A DNA stretch of 64,000 bases from Propioniciclava coleopterorum (GTDB lineage Bacteria > Actinomycetota > Actinomycetes > Propionibacteriales > Propionibacteriaceae): NCBI RefSeq assembly GCF_011393335.1, contig NZ_CP049865.1, positions 2,250,722-2,314,721 of the forward strand. The letters run 5' to 3'. The first letter of the stretch is position 1. The number at the start of each line of letters is the position of its first letter. A program made the translations under genes and the position numbers. Of this stretch, positions 39,695 to 48,703 are shown piece by piece. Below the pieces are notes generated by a model. It was not told the origin of the DNA. It made no database searches and was given only the letters and a program-made list of their open reading frames with translations.

Positions 39695-40747
39695 ATGGAG
39701 TTCCTATTGATCCTGATCCTCGTCGTGGTCGTCGCCGGCGGTGCCTGGGCCTTCGCGGCCTACAACGGCTTCATCCGGGAACGCAACCTGATCCAGGAGT
39801 CCTGGCGTCAGGTCGACGTCGAACTCAACCGTCGCTACGAGCTGATCCCCAACCTGGTGGAGACGGTCCGCGCCTACGCCGCGCACGAGCGGAACACGCT
39901 CGAGGGCATCGTCCGGCTGCGCTCGCAGGCCCAGCAGCTCGCCGCTGCCGAAGGTGGCGCGGCCCCGTCCGCGGCCCGGTCGCAGGCGGAGGAGCAGCTG
40001 AGCACCGCCGTCCGCGGCCTGATGGTCAGCGTGGAGGCGTACCCGGAGCTGCGCAGCAACCAGAACTTCATCGAGCTGCAGCGCCAGTTGGCCGAGACCG
40101 AGGACCGCATCGCAGCGGGCCGCCGGTACTACAACGCCAACGTGCGCAACTACAACACGCGCATCGAGTCGGTGCCGACCAACGTCATCGCGAACATGTT
40201 CAAGTTCGAGAAGGCGACCTACTTCGAGGTCAACGAGCCCGAGGTGCGGCGCGCGCCGGACGTGAACTTCGGTGAGATCTCCTACCGGGGCGACACGCCG
40301 CAGCAGCAGGGGCAGGTGGGCGCCCAGCACGGCAACGAGCTGCCCAACCCGCAGAACGACCCGTCCCGCTACGGCCAGCAGGCCCCGAACCTCGGCCAGC
40401 CGGCCCCCCAGGAGCAGTACCAGGCGCCGAACTACGGCCAGCAGCCGCCGCAGCAGCAGGGTTACCAGGCTCCGAACTATGGCCAGCAGCCGCCGCAGCA
40501 GCAGGGTTACCAGGCTCCGAACTATGGCCAGCAGCCGCCGCAGCAGCAGGGCTATCAGGCTCCGAACTACGGCCAGCAGCCCCCGCAGCAGGGTTACCAG
40601 GCCCCGGACCAGGGTCAGCAGAGCCCGCAGCAGCAGGGCTACCAGACGCCGAACTACGGCGCGCCGTCCGACCAGCCCCAGGGCGGGACGCCCGAGGGCG
40701 GCGACACCCCGACGGACCCGCGCCCCGAGGGCGGCCCGCAGCGGTGA
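39695..40747 (+). CDS. LemA family membrane protein with a Gln/Pro/Tyr repeat tail
   Basis: The 350-residue protein starts with a membrane helix (residues 1-25) and the LemA core (about 30-190; RNLIQESWRQVDVELNRRYELIPNLVETV). After the core, residues 205-350 are low-complexity, with five copies of a 15-residue unit based on YQAPNYGQQPPQQQG and a Gly/Pro/Thr end. LemA proteins are membrane-anchored helical bundles of unclear function, often with TPM-domain partners; none is seen here. The tail resembles phase-separating or surface-adhesive disordered domains. It converges on the giant MFS gene with no spacer. Confidence 0.9.
   Translation: MEFLLILILVVVVAGGAWAFAAYNGFIRERNLIQESWRQVDVELNRRYELIPNLVETVRAYAAHERNTLEGIVRLRSQAQQLAAAEGGAAPSAARSQAEEQLSTAVRGLMVSVEAYPELRSNQNFIELQRQLAETEDRIAAGRRYYNANVRNYNTRIESVPTNVIANMFKFEKATYFEVNEPEVRRAPDVNFGEISYRGDTPQQQGQVGAQHGNELPNPQNDPSRYGQQAPNLGQPAPQEQYQAPNYGQQPPQQQGYQAPNYGQQPPQQQGYQAPNYGQQPPQQQGYQAPNYGQQPPQQGYQAPDQGQQSPQQQGYQTPNYGAPSDQPQGGTPEGGDTPTDPRPEGGPQR
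40421..40657 (+). repeat. 45-base tandem repeat inside the LemA gene
   Basis: Five copies begin at 40421, 40466, 40511, 40556 (42 bases) and 40598, with a partial sixth at 40643. Copies 2 and 3 differ at only two bases, copies 4 and 5 more. They encode YQAPNYGQQPPQQQG. Near-identity of adjacent copies suggests recent expansion, so the copy number may vary between strains. Confidence 0.9.
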
Positions 40748-43700
40748 TCAACCGCGCGGGCGTCCGACGAGCGTGAGGGCGCCCAGCGCGGCGATGGACG
40801 AGCCGCCCAGCAGGAGGTAGATCCCGGCGAAGCCGCGGTTCAGCCCCTGCTGGAACGCCTGCTCGACCTGCGGCCCGGCCGCCCGGATCTCGGACCGGTA
40901 GGCGACCAGCGCCTGGTCGAACGTCCCCGGCACCGCATCCCGCAACTCGACGAGCTGGCCCCGCGTGGTGGCCAGCTCGTCGCGCTTCTCCAGGAGGGCG
41001 GCGCGGCTGGCGGCCAGATCGTGACGGGCCTGCTCGACCGATGTGCGTCCGGCCCGCAGGTCGTCCCGCGCGCCGGCGAGCGCCGCGCGTCCCTGCTCCA
41101 GCTGCGCGCGGGCGGACGCCAGTTCGGCGCGCTGCGCGGTGACGGTGGCCAGCTGGCCGCGCAGGACGTCCCGCTGGGCGGCCGCGGCGTCGCGCTGCCC
41201 CTGCAGGTCGGCGATCGCCGCGCGCAGCCCGTTCAGCTGGGCCATGGCCTGTTGCAGGTCGGGCATGCCGGCGGGCGGGCCGGCCGGTGTGGTCGGCGCG
41301 GGCGCGGTCGGGGCGCCCGTCGGCGTCGCGGGACCGGTCGGCGTGGGGGAGGCTGTGGGGGACGGCGTGGGCGTGGCCGTGGGTGTCGGCGTGGGCGTGG
41401 CGGTCGGCTTCGGGTGGGTGTGGCGGTCGGCGTGGGCGTCGGAGTGGGGCTCGCCGTCGGCGTGGGCGTAGCCGTGGTGCTCGGCGTCGGAGTGGCCGTG
41501 GCGCTCGGTGTGGCTGTCGCGCTCGGCGTCGGTGTTGCGCTCGGGGTGCGCGTCGGCGTCGGAGTGGCGGTGGCGCTCGGCGTCGGGGTCGGGCTGGACG
41601 TCGGGGTCGGGGTGGCGGTCGCGCGCGGCGTCGCCGTTGCGGTCGGGGTGGGCGTCGCCGTTGCGGTGGGCGTCGGCGTCGCCGTGGCGGCGTGCGGGCT
41701 CGCGGTCAGCGGCGGCCGGGATCCGTCCCGGGTCGCGCGGAGCGGGGCGGCCGTGGGGGCCTGGATGCCTGTGGGGGGCTGCGGGGCGGCGCCGGGAGCA
41801 CCGGGCATGCCGGGCGTCCCCGGGATCGAGGCGGGCGGCCCGGCGTGCGCGGCGGCCGCGGCCTGGGCGGCGGCGATGCCCCGCTCCGCCTGGGCGAGGG
41901 CGGCCCGCTGCTGGGCCAGGCCGGCGTCCATGCCGGCCACGGCGCGGTCGAGCCCGGCCACGCCGGCGCGCATGCCGGACGCGGCGGAGTCCAGGCCCGT
42001 CACGCCCCGGGACATCTTCGCGAGGGCGGCGTCCATGTCGGACAGCTTGCGGGTCATCTGGTCGATGCCGTCGGTCATGCCGGGGAGCTTGTCGTCCATG
42101 TCGGACAGTCCGTCGGCCATGTCGGAGGCCGCGGCGTCCATGCTCGTCACGCCGGAGTCCAGCCCGTCGATGCCGGACTGCACCCCCGCCTGGATCGTGG
42201 CGACCGTGGCGGGCGTCTCCTGGTCGAACATCGTCTCGGCGACATGCTCGGACACCCCGACGATCGTCGTGACGTCGGCGTTGCGCAACTCGTCGGTGAG
42301 GTCCTGGGGCAGCGAGCCGCCGCCCGCGGTGTCGATGGTGACCTCGGTGGTGTCGAGGGCGGACAGGTCGATGCCCGCGACCTTGTCCTTGAGGTCGGGG
42401 TCCTGCTGCCAGGCGGTCAGCGTGCGCTTCAGCTCGGCCGCATGCGGCAGGGCGGGGACGGCGACCCGGGTGGGCAGCACGCCGGTGACGTCGTCCTGGA
42501 CGACCACGCCGGCCTGGGCCAGGAACCCGACCATCACCGCGGGGGCCAGCGTCGTGCCGATCGAGCGGACCAGCGACAGGGTGGCCAGCGCGGAACTGGA
42601 CTCCTCCTCGCGCGTCCGCTCCAACATCATGTAGTTGAGCGGCGAGCCGATGACGAAGCCCAACCCCAGCCCGACCAGGCCGAGCGAGACCATGACGCTG
42701 GTCAGCGACGGGGACGGGATCGCCCACCAGACGATGCAGGCGGCGGCGATCGCGCTGACGAGCAGGCCGAAGCCCAGGACGGGCTTGGCGCCGAACCGGT
42801 CGGTGAGTCGCCCCGAGAGCGGAGCCCCGATGCCGGACGTCAGCCCGAGCGCGATGACCACGTAGCCGCCGCTGCCCGCGGGCAGGCGCAGCGAGTTCTC
42901 GGCGAACTGGGGCACGAACACCACGCCCATCAGGATCACGCCGCTGAGCAGCGAGAGCAGCAGCGTCAGGGCGATGCCGCGATCGGTGAAGTAGCTCAGG
43001 TTGAGCACCGGGTCGGCCGCGCGCCGCTCGACCAGGATCAGGATCGGCAACAGCACGACGAACGCGGCCAGGTAGGGCCACACGTCGGTGCTGGTCACGC
43101 TGCCCGTCACGTCCAGGTAGTCCAGGTTCCGCAGCCCGTAGAGCAGCGCCAGGATCATCGCGACGAGGAGCATGCTGCCCCACACGTCGATGGGTGTCGG
43201 CTCGCCGCGGTGGTTCGGCAGCAGCAGAACCCCGGCGCCCACGATAGCCAGGGAGATGGGGACGTTGACGTAGAAGATCCACTGCCAGTTGTCGTTCCCG
43301 ACGATGTTCAGGATCAGGCTGCCCGCCGACGCGCCGAAGATGTTCGCCACGCCGTAGACGGCCCCGACCAGGCCCAGTGCCAGGCCCCGGCGCTCCTTGG
43401 GCACCTCGGTCCCGATCTCGGCGGTCGCGATGGGGAGGATGCCGCCGCCGCCGACGGCCTGCAGGGCGCGGGCGGCGATGAGCATCTCGAAGCTCCCGAC
43501 GTCCTGGGACAGGCCGCACAGCAGCGAGCCGACGCCGAACAGCGAGATCGAGAGCAGGTAGATCGGCTTGCGTCCGTTGCGGTCGGCGAGCTTGCCCATG
43601 ATCGGGATGGCCGCCGCGTAGGCGAGCGTGTAGATCGTGATCATCCAGATGCCGGAGGCCTCGTCCACCCCGAGGTGGGTCGCGATGATCGGACGCGCCG

Positions 43701-43806
43701 GCGTCACGATGCCGGTGTCGATGGCGCCCATGAAGATGCCCAGAAGGTAGAGCGTCATCGGGGCTGCCCAGAGCTTGTTCGCCGATGTGGTCACGCGCCC
43801 GAGCAT
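40748..43806 (-). CDS. DHA2-type MFS exporter with a giant insert and C-terminal coiled coil; one-base frameshift
   Basis: Residues 1-460 form a multidrug exporter domain (PARPIIATHLGVDEASGIWM, GKLADRNGRKPIYL, RALQAVGGGGILPIA). Then come an extracytoplasmic part with Met/Asp-spaced helices like YhgE/Pip proteins (SDMADGLSDMDDKLPGM), a Thr/Pro repeat, a coiled coil and a last membrane helix (FAGIYLLLGGSSIAALGALTL), which may be transmembrane segment 14. The frame changes in the Thr/Pro tract at the GGG run 41412-41414; one added G/C restores about 1019 residues. Both frames look coding on their own sides. The start at 43806 is uncertain (GTG 43794 is possible). marR is 41 bases upstream. Confidence 0.85.
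41336..41690 (-). repeat. Thr/Pro-coding repeat tract in the giant exporter gene
   Basis: Degenerate GGCGTG/GGCGTC hexamers on the plus strand code on the minus strand for alternating Thr-Pro and Ala-Thr-Pro units. The tract holds the frameshift. Such short-period repeats are prone to slippage and to assembly error. Confidence 0.8.
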
Positions 43807-43816
43807 ACGCGCGATC

Positions 43817-43847
43817 GTTCAAAAACTGAACGGTTCGAGGATTGAAC
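43817..43847 (-). promoter_or_regulatory. Operator pair between marR and the exporter gene
   Basis: GTTCA-AAAAC-TGAAC (43817-43831) is a perfect inverted repeat, and GTTC-GAGGATT-GAAC (43833-43847) follows directly, ending at the marR stop codon. This AT-richer island lies just before the exporter start. A MarR dimer binding here would control an internal promoter of the exporter. Confidence 0.6.
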
Positions 43848-44383
43848 TATTCGGGCAGGTTCCGCCCGAAGTCCGTCAGCGACGCGTTCACGTCGGCCAG
43901 GAACCGGACGCACAGGGCCAGGTCGTCGGTGCTGTACGCCGCCAGGGCGTCCTCGTGGATGTGCCGCAGCGGGCCGAAGAACGCCGTCGCGACCTCGAGG
44001 CCCTTCTCCCCGATGCGCAGCCGCACCCGGCGCCGGTCGTGCGGGTCCGGATCGCGCCACACGTGCCCGGACTCGGCGAGCCGGTCGACCAGGTAGCTGA
44101 CCGCCGCCGGCGTCAGGTGCAGCTCGTGGGCGAGCTGGCCGCCCGTCAGGGGGTGGCCGTCGCGCTCGGCGCGGTGGATCGCGGTCAGGGCGCGGAAGTC
44201 GGACTTCGCCAGCGACTGCCGGGAGGCGAAGGCGGCGCCGATCTGGTCCGCCACCAGCGAGAGCCCCTGCAGCTGGCCCACGATCCCGCCGATGAGCGCC
44301 TCACGGGGCGGCGTCGGGTCGCCGGGGGCGCCGGGACGCGCGCCCGTGTCGTCGGGGTGCGTGACCGCGGCTTCGGCGTCCAT
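43847..44383 (-). CDS. MarR family transcriptional regulator
   Basis: The 178-residue protein has a winged helix (residues 60-125; SDFRALTAIHRAERDGHPLT, QLAHELHLTPAAVSYLVDRL, then RDPDPHDRRRVRLRI wing) between dimerising helices. The gene directly precedes the giant exporter, with paired inverted repeats in the gap, so it probably represses the exporter until a toxic ligand binds. TAGCAT six bases before the ATG suggests a leaderless transcript. Confidence 0.93.
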   Translation of the reverse strand: MDAEAAVTHPDDTGARPGAPGDPTPPREALIGGIVGQLQGLSLVADQIGAAFASRQSLAKSDFRALTAIHRAERDGHPLTGGQLAHELHLTPAAVSYLVDRLAESGHVWRDPDPHDRRRVRLRIGEKGLEVATAFFGPLRHIHEDALAAYSTDDLALCVRFLADVNASLTDFGRNLPE

Positions 44384-44389
44384 GGGGGC

Positions 44390-44395
44390 ATGCTA
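44390..44395 (-). promoter_or_regulatory. -10 hexamer TAGCAT, leaderless start of marR
   Basis: TAGCAT on the minus strand ends six bases before the ATG at 44383; the divergent helicase promoter begins about 40 bases away. Confidence 0.45.
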
Positions 44396-44432
44396 GTCCG
44401 GCCGCCGCGGCGAAACTGTCGGACCCCGCGCC

Positions 44433-44438
44433 TAGCGT
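44433..44438 (+). promoter_or_regulatory. -10 hexamer TAGCGT, leaderless start of the helicase gene
   Basis: TAGCGT ends seven bases before GTG 44446. This spacing favours GTG 44446 over the in-frame GTG 44437, which overlaps the hexamer. Confidence 0.5.
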
Positions 44439-44445
44439 GACCACG

Positions 44446-46461
44446 GTGATGACGAACGACTGGTCCGAGGGCCTCGACGGCCCGCAGCGCGAGGCGGTCG
44501 AGCACGGCGACGGTCCGCTCATCGTCGCGGCCGGAGCCGGCACGGGCAAGACGCGGGTGCTCACGGCGCGGGTGGCGCGGCTGCTGGACGCCGGCGTGCC
44601 GCCCGAGCGCATCCTCCTGCTGACGTTCACGCGCCGGGCGGCGGCGTCGATGACGAGCCGGGCCGCCGCGCTGTGCAGCGACCCGCAGGCCGCGCAGCGG
44701 ATCGCGGGCGGCACCTTCCACGCGGTCGCGCACCGGGTGGTCGCGGAGTACGCCCAGCACCTGGGGCTGCGCGACGTCACGGTGCTCGACCCCGACGACG
44801 TCATCGACCTGCTCGACCTGCTGCGCGACGAGCACGGCCTAGACGGCACGCAGCGTCGGCTTCCGACGACCCGGGCGATCGCCGACATCTGCTCGCGCGC
44901 CGTCAACACCGGGACGCCGGCCCGCGCCGTCATCGCCGACCAGTTCGGCTGGGCCCTGGACAGCGCCGACCAGATCGTCGAACTCCTGCGCCACTACGCG
45001 GCCCGCAAGCGCGAGCGCGGCCTGCTCGACCTGGACGACCTGCTGGTCGCGTGGCGCGCCCTCGTCCGGGATCCCGGCGTGGGGGCCCGGCTGCGCGCCC
45101 GCTGGGACTGGGTGCTGGTCGACGAGTACCAGGACGTCAACCAGCTCCAGGTCGACATCGTCCACGGGCTGGCCCCCGACGGCACCGGGCTCACGGTCGT
45201 GGGCGACGACGCCCAGGCCATCTACGGGTTCCGCGGCGCGAGCGCCGGGCACCTGCTCACCCTCGCCGACTCGTTCCCGGGCTCGCGCCTGGTCACGCTG
45301 CAGCGGAACTTCCGCTCGACCCAGCCGATCCTGGATCTCGCCAACGAGGCGCGTCCCGGCGACCTCCCGATCCGGCTGCTGGCCGACCGCGCGGCGCGCG
45401 GGGAGCGGCCGGGGCTGGTGGTGTGCGAGAACGGCGACGACGAGGCGCGCACCGTGGCCGACCGCATCCTGGCCGCCCACACCGACGGCCTGCCCCTGCG
45501 CGAGCAGGCCGTCCTGATGCGCACGGGCAGCCACAGCGCGCTGCTGGAGGTCGAGCTGAAGGTGCGCAACATCCCCTTCGTGAAGTTCGGCGGGATCGGC
45601 TACCTCGAGACGGCGCACGTCCGGGATCTGCTCGCGTCGTTCCGCGTCGTGCTCAACCCCGCCGACGAGGTGTCCTGGTACCGGCTGCTGGGGCGCCACC
45701 GCGGCATCGGCAAGGTGCACGCCCGCTCGCTCGCCCGGATGCTCGCCGACGGCGGCACCGAGCGGGCGGCCGAGGCCGTCGCCGAGGCGCCGGCCCGCGC
45801 CCGGACGGGCCTCCAGGGCACCCTGACGCTGCTGGGCTCGGTGGACGCCGCCACGGCGGTCCCCGCGATCGTGGACGCCTGCCACGGGGCGGTCGACCCG
45901 CTGCTGCGGCAGCACTACCCCGACTGGCAGCGCCGCGTCACCGATGTGGACGGCGTCGCCCGCGCGGCGGCCCAGCACGCCGACCTGCGGGCGTTCGTGG
46001 GCGAGCAGGCGATCGACCCGGTCGACCTGGCGGGCGACTGGGCCAAGGATCCGCACCTGGACGAGGACTGGGTGACCCTGTCCACCATCCACTCCGCCAA
46101 GGGGCTGGAGTGGGGGGCCGTGCACCTGATCCGGGGCTGCGACGGCGCCCTGCCCTCCGACATGGCGCTGGGCAGCGACGACGGCCTGGCCGAGGAGCAG
46201 CGGCTCTTCTACGTGGCCCTCACCCGGGCCCGCGACACCCTGGACGTGTACGTACCCGCGCGCCTGCCCACGCATCCCACGAGCTTCAACGCCCGGTTCA
46301 TTATGACCAAGCCGAGCCGGTTCCTCGCGCCCGAGGCGCGCGCGCTCATGGACGAGACCGACACGCGGGCGTCCCGCGGCGAGGTCCCCGCCCAGGGCGC
46401 CGAGGCGCCGCCGGCGGTGGCGCGGGTGCGGCTCGACGAGTTCGACGACCTGTTCGCCTGA
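44446..46461 (+). CDS. UvrD/PcrA-like superfamily 1 DNA helicase
   Basis: The 671-residue 3'-5' helicase has a Q motif (GLDGPQREAVEHGDGPLIV), Walker A AGAGTGKTR, VDEYQDVNQLQ (motif II), GDDAQAIYGFRGA (III), LQRNFRSTQPILD (IV), STIHSAKGLEWGAVHL (V) and RLFYVALTRARDTL (VI). It is shorter than PcrA and lacks the Tudor tail, so it fits the actinobacterial UvrD2-like or stand-alone repair helicases. It is divergent from marR, presumably independent. Confidence 0.93.
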   Translation: MMTNDWSEGLDGPQREAVEHGDGPLIVAAGAGTGKTRVLTARVARLLDAGVPPERILLLTFTRRAAASMTSRAAALCSDPQAAQRIAGGTFHAVAHRVVAEYAQHLGLRDVTVLDPDDVIDLLDLLRDEHGLDGTQRRLPTTRAIADICSRAVNTGTPARAVIADQFGWALDSADQIVELLRHYAARKRERGLLDLDDLLVAWRALVRDPGVGARLRARWDWVLVDEYQDVNQLQVDIVHGLAPDGTGLTVVGDDAQAIYGFRGASAGHLLTLADSFPGSRLVTLQRNFRSTQPILDLANEARPGDLPIRLLADRAARGERPGLVVCENGDDEARTVADRILAAHTDGLPLREQAVLMRTGSHSALLEVELKVRNIPFVKFGGIGYLETAHVRDLLASFRVVLNPADEVSWYRLLGRHRGIGKVHARSLARMLADGGTERAAEAVAEAPARARTGLQGTLTLLGSVDAATAVPAIVDACHGAVDPLLRQHYPDWQRRVTDVDGVARAAAQHADLRAFVGEQAIDPVDLAGDWAKDPHLDEDWVTLSTIHSAKGLEWGAVHLIRGCDGALPSDMALGSDDGLAEEQRLFYVALTRARDTLDVYVPARLPTHPTSFNARFIMTKPSRFLAPEARALMDETDTRASRGEVPAQGAEAPPAVARVRLDEFDDLFA

Positions 46462-46494
46462 GACGGCCCATGACCCGTTCCGGGTGGCCCGGAG

Positions 46495-46500
46495 TATGGT
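46495..46500 (+). promoter_or_regulatory. -10 hexamer TATGGT, leaderless start of the MFS gene
   Basis: TATGGT ends seven bases before GTG 46508, which therefore is preferred to the in-frame ATG 46484. Confidence 0.45.
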
Positions 46501-46507
46501 CCCTTCG

Positions 46508-48703
46508 GTGACGACGGGTGCGCAGGAGTTCGATTTCGCGAAGATCAGGTGGATCTACTTCGGCCTGCTGATCGGCATGTTCACCTCATCGATCAGCCAG
46601 ACCATCGTGAGTCCGGCCATCCCGCGGATCGTGTCGGAGCTCGGCGGCGTCCAGTACTACTCGTGGCTGTCCACGATCGTGATGCTCGTCTCGGCGATCA
46701 TCACCCCCGTGAGCGGCAAGTTGGCCGACATGTTCGGACGCAAGCGGTTCTACGTCCTCGGCCTGGTCGTCTTCCTGTTCGGCTCGATCCTGTCCGGCGC
46801 CGCCCAGACCTTCACGTGGCTGATCGTGTCGCGGGCGATCCAGGGCGTGGGCATGGGCGTGCTCATGCCCCTGTCCCAGACGATCCTGGGCGACATCATC
46901 CCGCCCCGGCAGCGCGGCAAGTACGCCGGGTACATGGGGGCGCTGATGGGGGCCGCCCAGGTGGCGGGCCCGCTGATCGGCGGCATCATCACCGACCTGT
47001 CCACGTGGCGCTGGCTGTTCTACGTCAACCTGCCCGTCGGCCTGTTCGCGCTGTTCCTGGTCATCCGGTTCATGAACGTGCCCGAGCTCGACATCCCGCG
47101 CCGGGTCGACTACGCGGGCATCACGACCATGACCATCGGCGTCTCCTCGGCGCTTCTCGGCATCAGCTTCGGGGGCACGCTGGGCTGGCTGGACCCGATG
47201 GTCGTGGCGCTGCTGCTGGTCGGCGCCGTCTTCCTGGTGGCCTTCGTCTGGGTCGAGGGTCGCGCGGCGGAGCCCATCGTGCCGCTGCACCTGTTCCGCA
47301 ACTCGATCTTCACGTGGTCCGTCGTGGCCTCCTGCTTCATGAACATGGGGCTGATGGCCCTCATCATCTACACCCCCGTGTACGCCCAGGGCGTGCTGGG
47401 GGTCTCGGCGACCGAGTCGGGGCTGATCCTCATCCCGATGAACGTCGGGCTGTTCGTCATGGGCATCGTGATCGGCAACCTCACGACCCGGACGGGCCGC
47501 TACAAGTCGTTCATGGTGGCCGGGGTGGTCCTGATGGGGGTCGCGACGGTCCTGATGACGCGCCTCACCGCCGACTCGACGTCGCTGCAGCTCACCGCGT
47601 TCACCACGCTGTTCGGGCTCGGCGTGGGCATGGCCTTCCAGCTCTACGTGCTCACCGTGCAGAACGCGGTGCAGCGGCGCGATCTCGGGCCCGCGACGTC
47701 GTCGCTGCAGTTCTTCCGCAACGTCGCCAACACCCTGGGCACGGCGGTCGCCGGCACGATCATGACCTCGCAGCTCCAGTCGGGCATCAACTGGCGGATG
47801 ACCCCCAAGGCCCGCTCCGAGGCGCCGCCCGGCGGCATCGACCCCAACGTCGTGCTCAACCACGAGGCGCTGTCCAAGCTCCCCGAGTCCGTCGTCATCA
47901 TCCTCAAGGCCGCGCTGGCCGATGCCATGCACAGCATCTACGCGCTGCTGCCGTGGCTCGCGCTGGTCGTGCTGGCCGCGACCCTGGCCATCAAGGCGAT
48001 CCCGCTGCGGGACTCCCTGCCTCCGCTCGAGCCCGAGAAGGCCCTGGACTCCGCCACGATGAGCGCCGCGGACCCGAACACGCTGCCGCTCACCGAGGAG
48101 GAGTTCCGCGCCCGCAGCACCGAGCGCATGATGGCCGCCCACCTCATCCTGCTCATCGAGCAGGTCAAGCGCGGCGAGAACGAGATGCTGCGCGCCGCCG
48201 TCGCCGAGTACGGGGACGGGGACCTGCAGCGCGGGCTGCAATTGCTGCGCTCGACGAGCACGATGCTGCTGGCCGAGGACCCCGCGGTCATCGACGAGCA
48301 CGAGGAGTTCGCGGTCGAGCTGTCCGACCGTGGGCAGAAGCGGGAGATGCTCAGCCGCGACATCACCGACGAGCTGAACCGGATCGCCGCCCAGGTGGCG
48401 CGGCACGCCGGGCCGGCGGGCCCCGCGGTGAAGCCGCGACTCGGCACGTCGCGGGGGATCGACGCCCGCGCGCTGCAGCGGGCCGTGTGGATGCTGGACA
48501 CCGCGCTGGTCGCGGACTTCGCCGAGCGACGCTGGAACGCCGTGGACGACACCGACGGCCCCGAGCCGATCATCGCCGTCGACGACGAGACGCCGGTCGA
48601 CCGCTGGCCGGTGTCAGAGGCGACACCGGGCGAGGGGCCCGACGGCGACGAGGGCCCGGACGGCGACGAGGGCCCGGCGGCGCCCGAGGCGTCCGGGCGC
48701 TAG
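46508..48703 (+). CDS. DHA2-type MFS exporter with a C-terminal cytoplasmic domain
   Basis: The 731-residue protein has fourteen membrane helices in residues 10-500 (SQTIVSPAIPRIVSELG, GKLADMFGRKRFYVLG, RAIQGVGMGVLMPLSQTILG), as in EmrB/QacA drug exporters. Residues 505-731 form a soluble tail: EFRARSTERMMAAHLILLIE, then a helical region with EYGDGDLQRGLQLLRSTSTMLL, and a disordered acidic end with DGDEGPDGDEGP. I do not recognise the tail domain. Length and helical content suggest a regulatory or partner-binding role. The gene ends against the convergent DUF368 gene. Confidence 0.9.
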   Translation: MTTGAQEFDFAKIRWIYFGLLIGMFTSSISQTIVSPAIPRIVSELGGVQYYSWLSTIVMLVSAIITPVSGKLADMFGRKRFYVLGLVVFLFGSILSGAAQTFTWLIVSRAIQGVGMGVLMPLSQTILGDIIPPRQRGKYAGYMGALMGAAQVAGPLIGGIITDLSTWRWLFYVNLPVGLFALFLVIRFMNVPELDIPRRVDYAGITTMTIGVSSALLGISFGGTLGWLDPMVVALLLVGAVFLVAFVWVEGRAAEPIVPLHLFRNSIFTWSVVASCFMNMGLMALIIYTPVYAQGVLGVSATESGLILIPMNVGLFVMGIVIGNLTTRTGRYKSFMVAGVVLMGVATVLMTRLTADSTSLQLTAFTTLFGLGVGMAFQLYVLTVQNAVQRRDLGPATSSLQFFRNVANTLGTAVAGTIMTSQLQSGINWRMTPKARSEAPPGGIDPNVVLNHEALSKLPESVVIILKAALADAMHSIYALLPWLALVVLAATLAIKAIPLRDSLPPLEPEKALDSATMSAADPNTLPLTEEEFRARSTERMMAAHLILLIEQVKRGENEMLRAAVAEYGDGDLQRGLQLLRSTSTMLLAEDPAVIDEHEEFAVELSDRGQKREMLSRDITDELNRIAAQVARHAGPAGPAVKPRLGTSRGIDARALQRAVWMLDTALVADFAERRWNAVDDTDGPEPIIAVDDETPVDRWPVSEATPGEGPDGDEGPDGDEGPAAPEASGR

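Noticed and set aside
40421-40657. Possible CRISPR array or intergenic repeat
   Set aside because: The repeats are in frame, without spacers, and encode a peptide repeat in the LemA protein.
41021-42634. A plus-strand frame of Val/Gly repeats opposite the giant exporter
   Set aside because: It is the antisense reading of the Thr/Pro repeat and lacks start signals.
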